From Actinoplanes missouriensis 431 (lineage in GTDB: Bacteria; Actinomycetota; Actinomycetes; Mycobacteriales; Micromonosporaceae): a stretch of 64,000 nt of DNA. The notes under the pieces are model-generated. The model was not told the DNA's origin, made no database searches, and saw only the letters and a program-made list of their open reading frames with translations. The stretch spans positions 7,936,001 to 8,000,000 of the forward strand of contig NC_017093.1 of the NCBI RefSeq assembly GCF_000284295.1, in the 5' to 3' direction. The translations under genes and the position numbers were made by a program. Below are positions 1-8,008 of the stretch, one piece after another (position 1 is the first letter of the stretch; every line of letters starts with the position of its first letter).

Positions 1-710
1 CGGTCGGCGACGCGGACCGTCTCGCCAACGTGATGCGCCAGGCGATCGCCCGGTTCCGGGTGGAGAATGCCAACGAGATCGGCGTGCCGGCCCCGCAGGC
101 CCGGATGCTGTCCCGCCTGGTGATCGGGCCGGAGTTCAGCAACTACCAGGGCGGCGAGGGGCAGACCGTGACGCTGCTCGGCTCGGTGCCGGTTCCGGCG
201 CCCGTCGACGTCGAGCCGGATTTCATCGAGGACGCCGAGCTCGTCGAGGACGACTACCCGGTCTCGGCCGTGCCGGCCTCCGCAGTGCCCACCTCCGCCA
301 TGCCGGCATCCGCGGTGCCCACCTCCGCCATGCCGGCATCCGCGGTGCCCACCTCCGCCATGCCGGCATCCGCGGTGCCCACCTCTTCCGTGCCCACCTC
401 CGCCATGCCCACCTCTTCCGTGCCGACCTCCGCGGTGCCCACCTCGGCCATGCCCGCGTCCGCGGTGCCGGTCTCCGCTGCCGCCTTCGACCGTCCCGGC
501 CGGGAGGCCGACGCGCAGCGCGCCCAGGAGGCGATCCGCGCCGAGCTGGACAGCCGGTACGCGGAGCCCGACCTGGCCTCGCGCGCGGCCAGTCTGGCGG
601 CCCGGATCGCCGGGCTGGTCTCCTCCTCGGACGACGACGACCGGCCGGGGCACGTGACGAACCTGTCCGCGTACCTGAACGCGGACGTCGACCCCGGCAC
701 CGCCCGCTAG
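1..710 (+). CDS. C-terminal part of a repeat-containing protein of unknown function (5' truncated)
   Basis: The frame is open from the window edge, so only the C-terminal 230 or so residues are present. I do not recognise the family. After a short globular stretch the protein carries about 70 residues of imperfect repeats built on the decapeptide SAVPTSAMPA, followed by a charged alpha-helical tail rich in Glu, Arg and Ala. The repeats are encoded by 30-bp and 15-bp DNA repeats, so copy number may vary between strains. The repeat region reads like a flexible Pro/Ser/Ala linker between two folded parts. Internal GTG and ATG codons at 30 and 33 are not favoured as starts because the frame continues upstream without a stop. 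Confidence 0.7.
   Translation, partial: VGDADRLANVMRQAIARFRVENANEIGVPAPQARMLSRLVIGPEFSNYQGGEGQTVTLLGSVPVPAPVDVEPDFIEDAELVEDDYPVSAVPASAVPTSAMPASAVPTSAMPASAVPTSAMPASAVPTSSVPTSAMPTSSVPTSAVPTSAMPASAVPVSAAAFDRPGREADAQRAQEAIRAELDSRYAEPDLASRAASLAARIAGLVSSSDDDDRPGHVTNLSAYLNADVDPGTAR
265..465 (+). repeat. Coding tandem repeat, 30-bp units breaking down to 15 bp
   Basis: At least three near-identical 30-bp units, containing gtgcccacctccgccatg, are followed by more degenerate 15-bp units. All are multiples of three, so the host reading frame is kept. The product is alternating SAVPTS and SAMPAS blocks. Confidence 0.85.
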
Positions 711-808
711 ACCCGCCGCGGGCCGGACCCCGCCGGATTTCCGCTGGCCTGCCCTCGCCGGACCTCCGCGGGCCGGTCCCGGCTGGTTCTCCGCCGGCCG
801 GCCACCGC

Positions 809-2041
809 TCAGGCGGAGGCCGGCTTTCCGGTCGCCGACGGGGCGAAACACCGGCCTTCGGCGACCCGCTCGGCGTGCACCTGGTGCGCCCGCCGGAGCA
901 GGGCCATCAGCTCGTCCTCCTGGCGGATCCGGGCGCGGTGACGCTCCGGCAGCTTGCGCAGGTTTTCCTCCTCGCCGAGGAGACGGTGGTAGATCTCGTC
1001 GCAGTACGCCGGGTCGGTCTCGACGTCGAGGAACTCGGTGGCGTGCCGGCGCGCGGCCGCCACGTATGTCCGGGCCCGGCCCTTCGGGCTGAGCAGCGAC
1101 GCCACCACCGTGATCACCAGGACCCCGACGATGATCCCGAGGGAGAGCGCGGTCGGGATCTCGGCGACGTGCACCGGCTCACCGTCGTTGATGAACGGGA
1201 CGTTGTTCTCGTGCAGCGCGTGCAGCACCAGTTTCACGCCGATCAGCGCGAGGATCGCCGCCAGGCCGTAGGAGAGGTAGACCAGCCGGTCCAGCAGGCC
1301 GTCGATCAGGAAGTACAGCTGCCGGAGTCCGAGCAACGAGAACGCGGTCGCGGTGAAGACCAGGTAGACGTTCTGGGTGAGCCCGAAGATGGCCGGGATC
1401 GAGTCCAGCGCGAACAGGATGTCGGTGCCGCCGATCGCCACCATCACGAGCAGCATCGGGGTCAGCACCCGCTTGCCGTTCTGGTAGGTGAAGAGCTTGT
1501 CCCCGTCGTACTCGTCGGAGGTGTGCAGGAACCGGCGCGCCAGCCGGATGATGATGTTGTCCGGTGCCTCGTCCGGGTCCTCGCTCTTCTCCCGCAGCAG
1601 GTTCCCCGCCGTGACCAGCAGGATCAGCCCGAAGATGTAGAAGATCCAGGCGAACGAGTTGATCAGGGCGGCACCGAGCAGGATGAACCCGGTCCGGGCC
1701 AGCAGCGACACCACGATGCCGAACAGCAGCACCTTCTGCTGGTCCGCGCGCGGCACCTTGAAACTGCTCATCAGCAGTAGGAAGACGAAGAGGTTGTCGA
1801 CCGAGAGGGCTTCCTCGGTGACGTAGCCCGCGAAGTACTCGGCACCCATCGTGGAGCCACCGAAGATCCAGACTCCGACGCCGAACAGGATCGCGATCGA
1901 CACGTAGATCGAGGTCCAGAACGCTGCCTCGCGCAGCCGGGGCACGTGGGCACGGCGTACGTGGAAGAAGAAGTCGAAGAGCAGCAGGCCGATGATGAAG
2001 AGAACCGTCAGCACCCACACCGTGCCGGAGACCTGCTGCAT
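809..2041 (-). CDS. TerC/Alx-family integral membrane protein
   Basis: This is a 410-residue polytopic membrane protein of the TerC family, whose members are linked to tellurite resistance and, for the Alx branch, to manganese export. It has about nine hydrophobic segments. Two signatures are visible: the acidic EEALSVDNLFVF segment near residue 80, and TDILFALDSIPAIFG in the middle of the protein, whose buried Asp residues are conserved in the family. The ATG is preceded by aggatgggcgc, a usable ribosome site. It is the last gene of a likely three-gene operon, 9 bp after the pentapeptide-repeat gene. The soluble C-terminal 90 residues are charged and may be regulatory. The substrate cannot be told from sequence. 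Confidence 0.9.
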   Translation of the reverse strand: MQQVSGTVWVLTVLFIIGLLLFDFFFHVRRAHVPRLREAAFWTSIYVSIAILFGVGVWIFGGSTMGAEYFAGYVTEEALSVDNLFVFLLLMSSFKVPRADQQKVLLFGIVVSLLARTGFILLGAALINSFAWIFYIFGLILLVTAGNLLREKSEDPDEAPDNIIIRLARRFLHTSDEYDGDKLFTYQNGKRVLTPMLLVMVAIGGTDILFALDSIPAIFGLTQNVYLVFTATAFSLLGLRQLYFLIDGLLDRLVYLSYGLAAILALIGVKLVLHALHENNVPFINDGEPVHVAEIPTALSLGIIVGVLVITVVASLLSPKGRARTYVAAARRHATEFLDVETDPAYCDEIYHRLLGEEENLRKLPERHRARIRQEDELMALLRRAHQVHAERVAEGRCFAPSATGKPASA

Positions 2042-2050
2042 GCGCCCATC

Positions 2051-2812
2051 CTATGTGTGATCGGTGTCCATCACTGCCGCACGACGCTGCGACGGGGTGA
2101 GAAAGAGCACGCCCACAAGTTTCGCCCCGCGTAGATCCGTGCCGCGCAGGTCCGCGCCGGTGAAATCGGCTCCGCGCAGGTCCGCGTCACGCAGATCCGC
2201 TCCGATCAGTAGTGCCCCGCGGAAGCTCGCTCCACGCAGGTCCGCGCCCCGCATCCGGCGGCCGATCAGCTGCGCGCCGCTGTGATCCGGACGGCGGCGG
2301 CCGAACCGGGCACGCGCCAGCTCGCTCGCCTTGCGCAGCAGCGGATTGACCCGGCTGCGGTGCGCGTCCACGTCCAGCGTCCGCAGCAGGTCGGCGCTGC
2401 CTGCCGCGAGCCGGTCGGTCTCCTCGAGCGCGGCAGAGAGCTCCGGGTGCAGGCGCCGTGCCTCGTCCAGCTTCAGCGCCTCGGTGAGGTACCACATCAG
2501 CTCGTGCAGCTGCCGCACGATCGGCAGCGCGGCGAACATGTCCCCCGCGATGCCCGGCGCCGACCGCCAGTCCTGCCCGCCGAACGTCTCCTGGGTGATC
2601 CGCTGCCCCGCGCCGAAGCAGTCGAACACCACACACCCCGGGAAGCCACGCTGTGGCAGCTGCTCGTGGATGCCGCAGCGAAAGTCGTCTTTCAGGTTGC
2701 GGCAGGGCTGGCCGGCCGGTTTGTTCACCGCGAAGTCCGACGACTTGGCGAACGCGGGCGCCACACAGCAGAGCCCGGCGCAGCGCGAGCAGTCAGCGGC
2801 CAGAAGCCTCAC
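2051..2812 (-). CDS. Pentapeptide-repeat protein with N-terminal Cys cluster
   Basis: The first 75 residues hold a Cys-rich module (CSRCAGLCC, then single Cys residues and GCVVFDCFG) resembling the YkgJ-type zinc/iron-chelating CxxCxxCC domain. A helical middle follows. The last 60 residues are A(D/S)LRG-type pentapeptide repeats, which fold as a right-handed beta helix. The function is unknown; a metal-binding sensor or scaffold is a guess. It overlaps the small gene upstream by an ATGA junction and sits 9 bp before the TerC gene, so the three are probably co-transcribed. Pairing a metal-binding-like module with a TerC transporter suggests a link to metal homeostasis. Confidence 0.8.
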   Translation of the reverse strand: MRLLAADCSRCAGLCCVAPAFAKSSDFAVNKPAGQPCRNLKDDFRCGIHEQLPQRGFPGCVVFDCFGAGQRITQETFGGQDWRSAPGIAGDMFAALPIVRQLHELMWYLTEALKLDEARRLHPELSAALEETDRLAAGSADLLRTLDVDAHRSRVNPLLRKASELARARFGRRRPDHSGAQLIGRRMRGADLRGASFRGALLIGADLRDADLRGADFTGADLRGTDLRGAKLVGVLFLTPSQRRAAVMDTDHT

Positions 2813-2961
2813 CGGAGGTGCCCCGCGAAGACGCCACGACGGTCCAGCGTCCCGGACTCACTCAGTGCGACGCCGTGCGCTCCCCGAAGGTGCCCGGCCA
2901 CCTCGTTGTAGCAGCTCAGCAGCGAACACAACTGCTCGACGAGGGTCTCTTCCGGCTTCAC
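2809..2961 (-). CDS. Small conserved-looking hypothetical protein (about 50 aa)
   Basis: The likely start is the GTG that begins VKPEETLVEQLCSLLSCYNE. A longer version in the same frame would begin at 3000 but adds an Arg/Cys-rich stretch that looks non-coding. Its stop overlaps the ATG of the pentapeptide-repeat gene (ATGA), a typical translational-coupling junction and the best evidence that it is real. The peptide is a short amphipathic helix followed by a Gly/Arg-rich tail. I do not recognise it. Confidence 0.5.
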   Translation of the reverse strand: MKPEETLVEQLCSLLSCYNEVAGHLRGAHGVALSESGTLDRRGVFAGHLR

Positions 2962-3130
2962 GCCGCGCAGCCTAATCCAACCGCACCGCCGAACGCACAT
3001 GGATAGCGACCGGCGCCACCCCCTCCGTCCGAAGAATGCCTGGTCAACGCGGTAGCCCCGGCCCGTCAGACCCCCAGGCGCAGCCCGGTGTAACCCGTGC
3101 TCAACCCCCGCGCTAAGCTATATCTACCGA

Positions 3131-3204
3131 CGCGGGGTGGAGCAGCTCGGTAGCTCGCTGGGCTCATAACCCAGAGGTCGCAGGTTCAAATCCTGTCCCC
3201 GCTA
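3131..3204 (+). tRNA. Initiator tRNA-Met (CAT), copy 1
   Basis: A complete 74-nt cloverleaf: acceptor CGCGGGG/CCCCGCT, D-arm GAGC/GCTC, anticodon stem CTGGG/CCCAG around CTCATAA, T-arm GCAGG/CCTGT with TTCAAAT. Two initiator hallmarks are present: three consecutive G-C pairs in the anticodon stem and an unpaired C1-U72. CCA is not encoded. An identical copy lies on the opposite strand 465 bp away. Confidence 0.97.
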
Positions 3205-3215
3205 CGAGTGGATGA

Positions 3216-3251
3216 GGGGTCGTGTTCGCGGAAAGCGCGAAGCACGGCCCC
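3216..3251 (+). terminator. Hairpin terminator after initiator tRNA copy 1
   Basis: The arm beginning ggggtcgtgttcgcg pairs with cgcgaagcacggcccc around a GAAAG loop, with one bulge, and is followed by tcttcg. The corresponding hairpin downstream of tRNA copy 2 has a similar core but compensatory differences. Confidence 0.75.
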
Positions 3252-3324
3252 TCTTCGCATGTCTGCTTGGGGGCCGAGCCCCCAGACCCCGCGGTGCGGT
3301 GGTTGCGGTTCGTTGTTTGCCGCC

Positions 3325-3369
3325 GCGCTCTCGCACGCCCGCGCTCTCGCACGCCCGCGCTCTCGCACG
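3325..3369 (+). repeat. 16-bp tandem repeat, about 2.8 copies
   Basis: The unit gcgctctcgcacgccc is present twice in full, followed by a partial copy gcgctctcgcacg. It lies in the spacer between the two initiator tRNA genes. Confidence 0.8.
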
Positions 3370-3621
3370 TGCTCGCTCTCGCTGGATCTTGGCAAGCCTG
3401 GCCCGCATCCTGACCATGACTTGCCTGGATCGCCGGGCATCGGTGCAGCGGTGCTATGGCGCGGCGGCCGACAGTGCGCGGTGAGGGGCGGCGGCGCGGT
3501 TTCTGGGCGCCTTGGGGGCGATGTCAGCGGCTGGCGAGCCTGGATTGGTTGCGGGGCGCTGAGCGTGCGGGTGCCGCACCGTGGGGTCTGGGGGCTCGGC
3601 CCCCAAGCAGACATGCGAAAA

Positions 3622-3659
3622 GGGACCGAGGTCAGCGCTTTCCGCTGACACACGGTCCC
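3622..3659 (-). terminator. Hairpin terminator after initiator tRNA copy 2
   Basis: On the minus strand GGGACCG and TCAGCG pair with CGCTGA and CGGTCCC around a GAAA-type loop, followed directly by TTTT. It is a better intrinsic terminator than its counterpart after copy 1. Confidence 0.8.
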
Positions 3660-3669
3660 AATTCCCTTG

Positions 3670-3743
3670 TAGCGGGGACAGGATTTGAACCTGCGACCTC
3701 TGGGTTATGAGCCCAGCGAGCTACCGAGCTGCTCCACCCCGCG
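3670..3743 (-). tRNA. Initiator tRNA-Met (CAT), copy 2
   Basis: Identical over 74 nt to the copy at 3131-3204 but on the opposite strand, so the two genes converge. It has the same three G-C pairs in the anticodon stem, the same C1-U72 mismatch, and no encoded CCA. The 5' flank ccga before position 1 is also shared with copy 1. Confidence 0.97.
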
Positions 3744-3763
3744 TCGGCTTGTTAAGACTAGCG

Positions 3764-3804
3764 CACCGTCTCCGGGGGCTGCAAAACGGCCCCCGGAGAC
3801 GGTG
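3764..3804 (-). terminator. Strong inverted repeat after the UPF0182 gene
   Basis: Perfect 16-bp arms, CACCGTCTCCGGGGGC and its complement, flank a 9-nt loop just past the UPF0182 stop. There is no U-tract, as is common for actinobacterial terminators. It also separates UPF0182 transcription from tRNA copy 2 on the same strand. Confidence 0.8.
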
Positions 3805-3810
3805 GACACA

Positions 3811-6786
3811 TCAGCTTCCGGCGCTGGCGGACGGGGCCACGGAGGGCGCCGCCGGCGGCGGGGTGCTGGCTTCCGCGGCCTGGAGCTGCTGGAAGCGGTT
3901 GACGGCGTCGTCGAGTGCCTTCAGGGCCTCACCCTGCTTGACGAAGTCGCCGGCCTGCTGGGCGGCCTTCAGGTCCTCGATCGCCTTGTCGACGGCCGCG
4001 GCGGCCTGGGCCACGTCACCGGTGACCACGGGTGGCGTGGTCGGCGGTGTGCTGGGGTTCGTACCCGGTGTGGTGGGTGTGCTTGGTGTGCCTGTGCTCG
4101 GCGTGCCGCTGGTGCGGCCCAGTTCGGCCAGTGCCTGCAGGCCCTTGGTGAGGTTGTCCTCGAGGACGACGTAGGTGCCGCCGTCGCCGTAGGACATCAG
4201 GACCTTCTGCAGCAGCGGGGCCGCGTTGGCCTGGCTGTTGCTCCGCACGTAGACCGGCTCGACGTACAGGATGTCCTTCTCCAGCGGCAGGGAGATCAGG
4301 TTGCCGTAGAGGACGGTGGCCTGCCCCTGTCTGCTCAGCAGCGCGAGGTCGGAGGCGACGTTCGCGTTGTTGACCATCCGTTGATGGACCTGGACCGGGC
4401 CGGAGACGACGGTGTCGTCGGGTAGTTCGAGGATCTCCAGCTTGGGCAGGCCGTCCACGTACGAACCGGAGATCAGCGCCGCCATGTTCTCCCGGTTCGC
4501 CGGTGTGACGCCGGCGGTGAGCTGGAACCGTGTCTCCTCCTGCTCGGGGAGTTTCACGTTCAGGTAGAACGGTGGCTGCTTGACCCCGTTCTGTGGCGCG
4601 TCCGGCGCGTTCGGGACCTCCCAGAAGTCGTTGCCGGAGAAGAACGTCTGCGGGTCGGTGACGTGGAACTTGGTCAGCAGGTTGCGCTGCACCTTGAACA
4701 GGTCGGCCGGGTAGCGGAAGTGCGAGGAGAGGTCGGCCGGGATCTCCGCCTTCGGCACGATCAGGTCGCCGCCGAACGCCTTGTTCCACGCCTTGAGGAC
4801 CGGGTCCTTCTCGTCGAACTCGTAGAGGGTGACGGTGCCGTCGTACGCGTCGACGGTGGCCTTCACCGAGTTGCGCATGTAGTTGACGTCGTCCCGGGCG
4901 AGGGCGAACGAGCCCTGACCGGTCAGTTCGTCACGCGTCTCGGTCGCCAGGTTGATCTTCTGCGCGTACGGGTAGGTCTGCGCCGTCGTGTAACCGTCCA
5001 GGATCCAGACGATCTTGCCGCCGACGACGGCCGGGTACGGGTCGCCGTCGATGGTGAGGAACGGCGCGACCTTCTCGACGCGGTCCCGCGGGTTGCGGAT
5101 GTACATCAGCCGCGACTTCGAGTTCACCGCGTCGGAGAGCAGGAAGTTGCTCTCGGTGTTCTTGATCGCGAAGACCGCGCGCCGGAAGAACGAGCCGATC
5201 GGCACGCCGCCCTCACCCTCGTAGGTGTAGAGCTCCGAGGCGTCGCTGTTCTGCTCCTGCGGCCGGTCGAACTCGACCTTCTTCTCGTCGTTCTCCTGGC
5301 CGACGATCACGTACTCGGTGGACTGCTCGCCGTAGTAGATCCGCGGCTGCTCGGCCTTGATCTCGTCGGTCTGCGCCGAGCAGTTGCCCTGGCCGGTGTT
5401 GCTGCCGAGGAAGCCGGAGACGAAGTACGGCAGGCCGGTGCCGCAGACCTGGTTGGCCGGCGCCGCCACCAGGCCGTAGCCGTGGGTGTAGACGGTGTGC
5501 CGGTTCAGCCAGTTGCGCTGCTGCGCGGTCAGTTTCTCGTCGTTGATCTCGCGGGCGCCGACGACGTAGTCCTGGGTCTTGCCGTCGATCGTGTAGCGGT
5601 CGACGTCCAGTTTCGCGCCGAAGTCGTAGAAGCCCCGGGACTGCTGCGACTGGGTGAACGCCTGGGAGACCAGCTGCGGGTCGATCAGCCGGACGTTCTG
5701 CGCGCTGCTGTTCTCGGCGAGGTTGGCCGGTGGGCTGCCGCTGGCCGCGGTGTACTGCGTGACGGCCGTCGACTCCAGGCCGAAGGCCTCGCGTGTCGAG
5801 TCGATCGACCGTTTGATGTACGGCGCTTCCTTGTCCGACAGGCTCGGCTTGACCTGGAAGTTCTGCACGGCGAGCGGGTAGATGCCGCCGATCGCGACGG
5901 CCGAGATGGCGAGCAGCGCCAGGGAGACGCCGGGCCAGACCAGGTTCCGCATCACCGCGTTGGAGAACACGATGATCGCGATGGCGACCACGACCGAGAT
6001 GTACGCCAGGATCTCCTTGGCCGGCAGCAGCGCGTTGACGTCGGTGTAACCGGCGCCGTACAGCCCCGGCGACACGTGCTGCTCCAGCAGGAGCGCGCGC
6101 CGGTCCAGCACGTACGCCACCGCCTTGAGCAGGACGAAGATCGCCACCAGCGTGGTGAGGTGTGCCCGGGCCGCGGTGGTCATCCGGTCCCCGACGCCCT
6201 GCAGCCGCACACCGCCGAAGATGTAGTGCACGGCGAGCGAGCCGAGCACCGACAGCACGACGGCGGTGAAGCCGACGCCCAGCAGGTACCGCAGCAGCGG
6301 GTACTCGAAGATGTAGAAGGAGACATCCACCTTGAACTCGGGGTCCTGGACGCCGAAGGGCCCGCCGTTGCGGAACAGCATCCAGTCGGCCCAGCGGCTC
6401 TGCGCGGAGAGGCCGGCGAAGAAGCCGACGATCAAGCTCACCACGGTGACCCAGGTGCCCAGGCGGGGCGCCAGGATCATCCGGTAACGCTCCAGGGTGG
6501 CCTGTTCCGCGGAGTGCGGGCGCAGCAGTGGCCGCAACCGGTACGCGAGGTACAGGTTGGCGCCGACCACCAGGGCCATCACCGCACCGATCGCCAGGAA
6601 CAGCAGCAGCCTGGTGATCAGGACTCCGGAGAAGACGTTCGTGAAGTCGACCTCGGAGAACCACAAGTAGTCGGTGTACGCGTCGATGCCCCATCCGAGC
6701 AGCGTGAAGAGTATGAATACCCCGACCAGGACGCCGACGGTGACGCGACCGCGCCGGCTCATCCTCGGTAGAGGACTGTTACGCAT
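3811..6786 (-). CDS. UPF0182 family large membrane protein
   Basis: About 991 residues, typical for UPF0182 (M. tuberculosis Rv3193c type). The first 320 residues hold about seven transmembrane helices; the remainder is a large, probably extracytoplasmic domain with conserved family stretches such as YFVSGFLG and PFLTIDGDPYPA. The C-terminus is a low-complexity tail of Thr/Pro/Ser repeats followed by an Ala-rich helix and a Pro/Ala end. The ATG at 6786 (MRNSPLPRMSRRGR) is preferred, with ggag upstream; a GTG at 6804 is possible. The biochemical function is unknown. It neighbours the PDZ protease gene as in mycobacteria. Confidence 0.92.
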   Translation of the reverse strand: MRNSPLPRMSRRGRVTVGVLVGVFILFTLLGWGIDAYTDYLWFSEVDFTNVFSGVLITRLLLFLAIGAVMALVVGANLYLAYRLRPLLRPHSAEQATLERYRMILAPRLGTWVTVVSLIVGFFAGLSAQSRWADWMLFRNGGPFGVQDPEFKVDVSFYIFEYPLLRYLLGVGFTAVVLSVLGSLAVHYIFGGVRLQGVGDRMTTAARAHLTTLVAIFVLLKAVAYVLDRRALLLEQHVSPGLYGAGYTDVNALLPAKEILAYISVVVAIAIIVFSNAVMRNLVWPGVSLALLAISAVAIGGIYPLAVQNFQVKPSLSDKEAPYIKRSIDSTREAFGLESTAVTQYTAASGSPPANLAENSSAQNVRLIDPQLVSQAFTQSQQSRGFYDFGAKLDVDRYTIDGKTQDYVVGAREINDEKLTAQQRNWLNRHTVYTHGYGLVAAPANQVCGTGLPYFVSGFLGSNTGQGNCSAQTDEIKAEQPRIYYGEQSTEYVIVGQENDEKKVEFDRPQEQNSDASELYTYEGEGGVPIGSFFRRAVFAIKNTESNFLLSDAVNSKSRLMYIRNPRDRVEKVAPFLTIDGDPYPAVVGGKIVWILDGYTTAQTYPYAQKINLATETRDELTGQGSFALARDDVNYMRNSVKATVDAYDGTVTLYEFDEKDPVLKAWNKAFGGDLIVPKAEIPADLSSHFRYPADLFKVQRNLLTKFHVTDPQTFFSGNDFWEVPNAPDAPQNGVKQPPFYLNVKLPEQEETRFQLTAGVTPANRENMAALISGSYVDGLPKLEILELPDDTVVSGPVQVHQRMVNNANVASDLALLSRQGQATVLYGNLISLPLEKDILYVEPVYVRSNSQANAAPLLQKVLMSYGDGGTYVVLEDNLTKGLQALAELGRTSGTPSTGTPSTPTTPGTNPSTPPTTPPVVTGDVAQAAAAVDKAIEDLKAAQQAGDFVKQGEALKALDDAVNRFQQLQAAEASTPPPAAPSVAPSASAGS

Positions 6787-6889
6787 GACCAACGTTGGCT
6801 CCACACTTCGTCTGGCCGGTGATTCACCTTACGATGTCGCATCCAGCTTCTATACGCGGCGAAACTCGTCCGTCACCACCGGTGCGGGA

Positions 6890-7936
6890 TCACGATGCCG
6901 AACAGGGCTTCGGGGTCCCACCGGAGGTGAATGTCGCGAGCGCGGCGAGGGCATCGTCCACCGTGGCGACCTCGGCCATGGGCAGGCCGGGCACCACGTT
7001 GCGAAGCGCCTCGGCGCAGTTGTCCTTGGGCACCAGGAAGAGCTCGGCGCCGGCTTTCTCGGCACCCACCAGTTTCTGCGGGATGCCGCCGATCGGCCCC
7101 ACGTTACCGTTGTCATCGATGGTTCCGGTGCCCGCGATGATCTTGCCGCCGGTCAGATCCTCGGGCTTGAGCTTGTCGATGATGCCGAGACTGAACATCA
7201 GACCGGCGCTCGGGCCGCCGATCTTCTCGAGGTCGATCTCGATGTCGAACGGGTTCGGCTGCTTGGTGCCGATCTCGATGCCCAGCCGGGGGGTGTCGTC
7301 GTCCGCCGCGGCCTTCGTGGCGATCCGCACGGTTGCGTCCTTGCCGTCCCGTTCGTAGCGCACGGTCAGCGTGGTGCCGACCGGCTTGGCCCGGACCAGC
7401 TCGGAGATCTGCTCGGGACGCTCGATCTTCGTACCGTCGATGGCGATGATCACATCGCCGGCGGCGAGCCTGCCCTCGGCCGCCCCACCGGCCGTGATCT
7501 TGTCCACGAACGTCAGCACGGGGTAACCCAGCTCACGCAGGGCGACCGTCTCGGCGCTGGTCTGCGACGCTTTCCACTCCTGCGCGTTCTGCTCCTGGAC
7601 CTGCTTCACGGTCTGGTTCGGCGGATAGATGAGCTCTTTCGGGACGACCGCGTCCTCACCGCTCAGCCAGCCCTCGATGGCCCAGACCAGCTCCACCTTC
7701 GACTGCACGTTGACCGTGGTGAGACGCAGCTGACCCGCCGACGTCGAGGTCTCGCCCTTCTTTACCTGGATGACCTCGGTGCCGTTGTCCGAACCGAGGG
7801 TGTCGACCGTGGGCCCGGGCTTGAGGACCACGTAGGGCAGGGGTGCGACCATGACACCGGCTGCCAGCAGAGCGGTGATCAGGGCGCCGAGGATGACCGT
7901 GACACCGCGACGTCTCATGCGCGTGAGCGTACCCAC
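6890..7936 (-). CDS. YlbL-like membrane-anchored PDZ/Lon-type (S16) serine protease
   Basis: An N-terminal signal anchor (residues 11-32) is followed by a PDZ domain (GGAAEGRLAAGDVIIAIDG) and a C-terminal Lon-like proteolytic domain. The Ser-Lys dyad is visible: Ser in GGPSAGLMFSLG near residue 242 and Lys in GAEKAGAELFLVP near residue 290. The protein should cleave membrane or extracytoplasmic substrates, as B. subtilis YlbL does; actual substrates are unknown. The start could be the GTG used here or the ATG at 7918, which begins MRRRGVTVILG. It lies about 100 bp upstream of UPF0182 on the same strand and diverges from the DUF2342 gene. Confidence 0.9.
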   Translation of the reverse strand: MGTLTRMRRRGVTVILGALITALLAAGVMVAPLPYVVLKPGPTVDTLGSDNGTEVIQVKKGETSTSAGQLRLTTVNVQSKVELVWAIEGWLSGEDAVVPKELIYPPNQTVKQVQEQNAQEWKASQTSAETVALRELGYPVLTFVDKITAGGAAEGRLAAGDVIIAIDGTKIERPEQISELVRAKPVGTTLTVRYERDGKDATVRIATKAAADDDTPRLGIEIGTKQPNPFDIEIDLEKIGGPSAGLMFSLGIIDKLKPEDLTGGKIIAGTGTIDDNGNVGPIGGIPQKLVGAEKAGAELFLVPKDNCAEALRNVVPGLPMAEVATVDDALAALATFTSGGTPKPCSAS

Positions 7937-8008
7937 CCACCCTGAGTTCTCTCTGAGCTGATACCTCCCTCAGTCCGCTGCGGGCATTTCGCGCGTACCG
8001 TTGGGGTC

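Larger units (their letters stand above)
3205..3669. repeat. Spacer of the inverted tRNA pair: inverted repeat arms with GGGGGC hairpins
   Basis: No gene is seen here. Both ends hold the same elements in opposite orientation: the tRNA terminator hairpin, then ttcgcatgtctgcttggg leading into the hairpin TGGGGGC-CGA-GCCCCCA (3268-3284, mirrored near 3585-3605) and agacccc. Together with the tRNAs this makes two arms of roughly 160-170 bp spanning 3131-3743. The central 290 bp is unique apart from a short 16-bp tandem repeat. Translations ending GTGFEPATSGL here are read-through of the tRNA and are spurious. Confidence 0.85.

Noticed and set aside
3164..3710. Several short frames on both strands over the initiator tRNA pair, including translations ending in GTGFEPATSGL
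   Set aside because: They are conceptual translations of tRNA and inverted-repeat DNA, a well-known annotation artefact; no ribosome sites are present.
4663..6771. A 700-codon open frame antisense to the UPF0182 gene
   Set aside because: High GC makes long antisense frames likely. The UPF0182 frame has recognisable family sequence; the antisense one is Arg/Val/Asp-rich noise.
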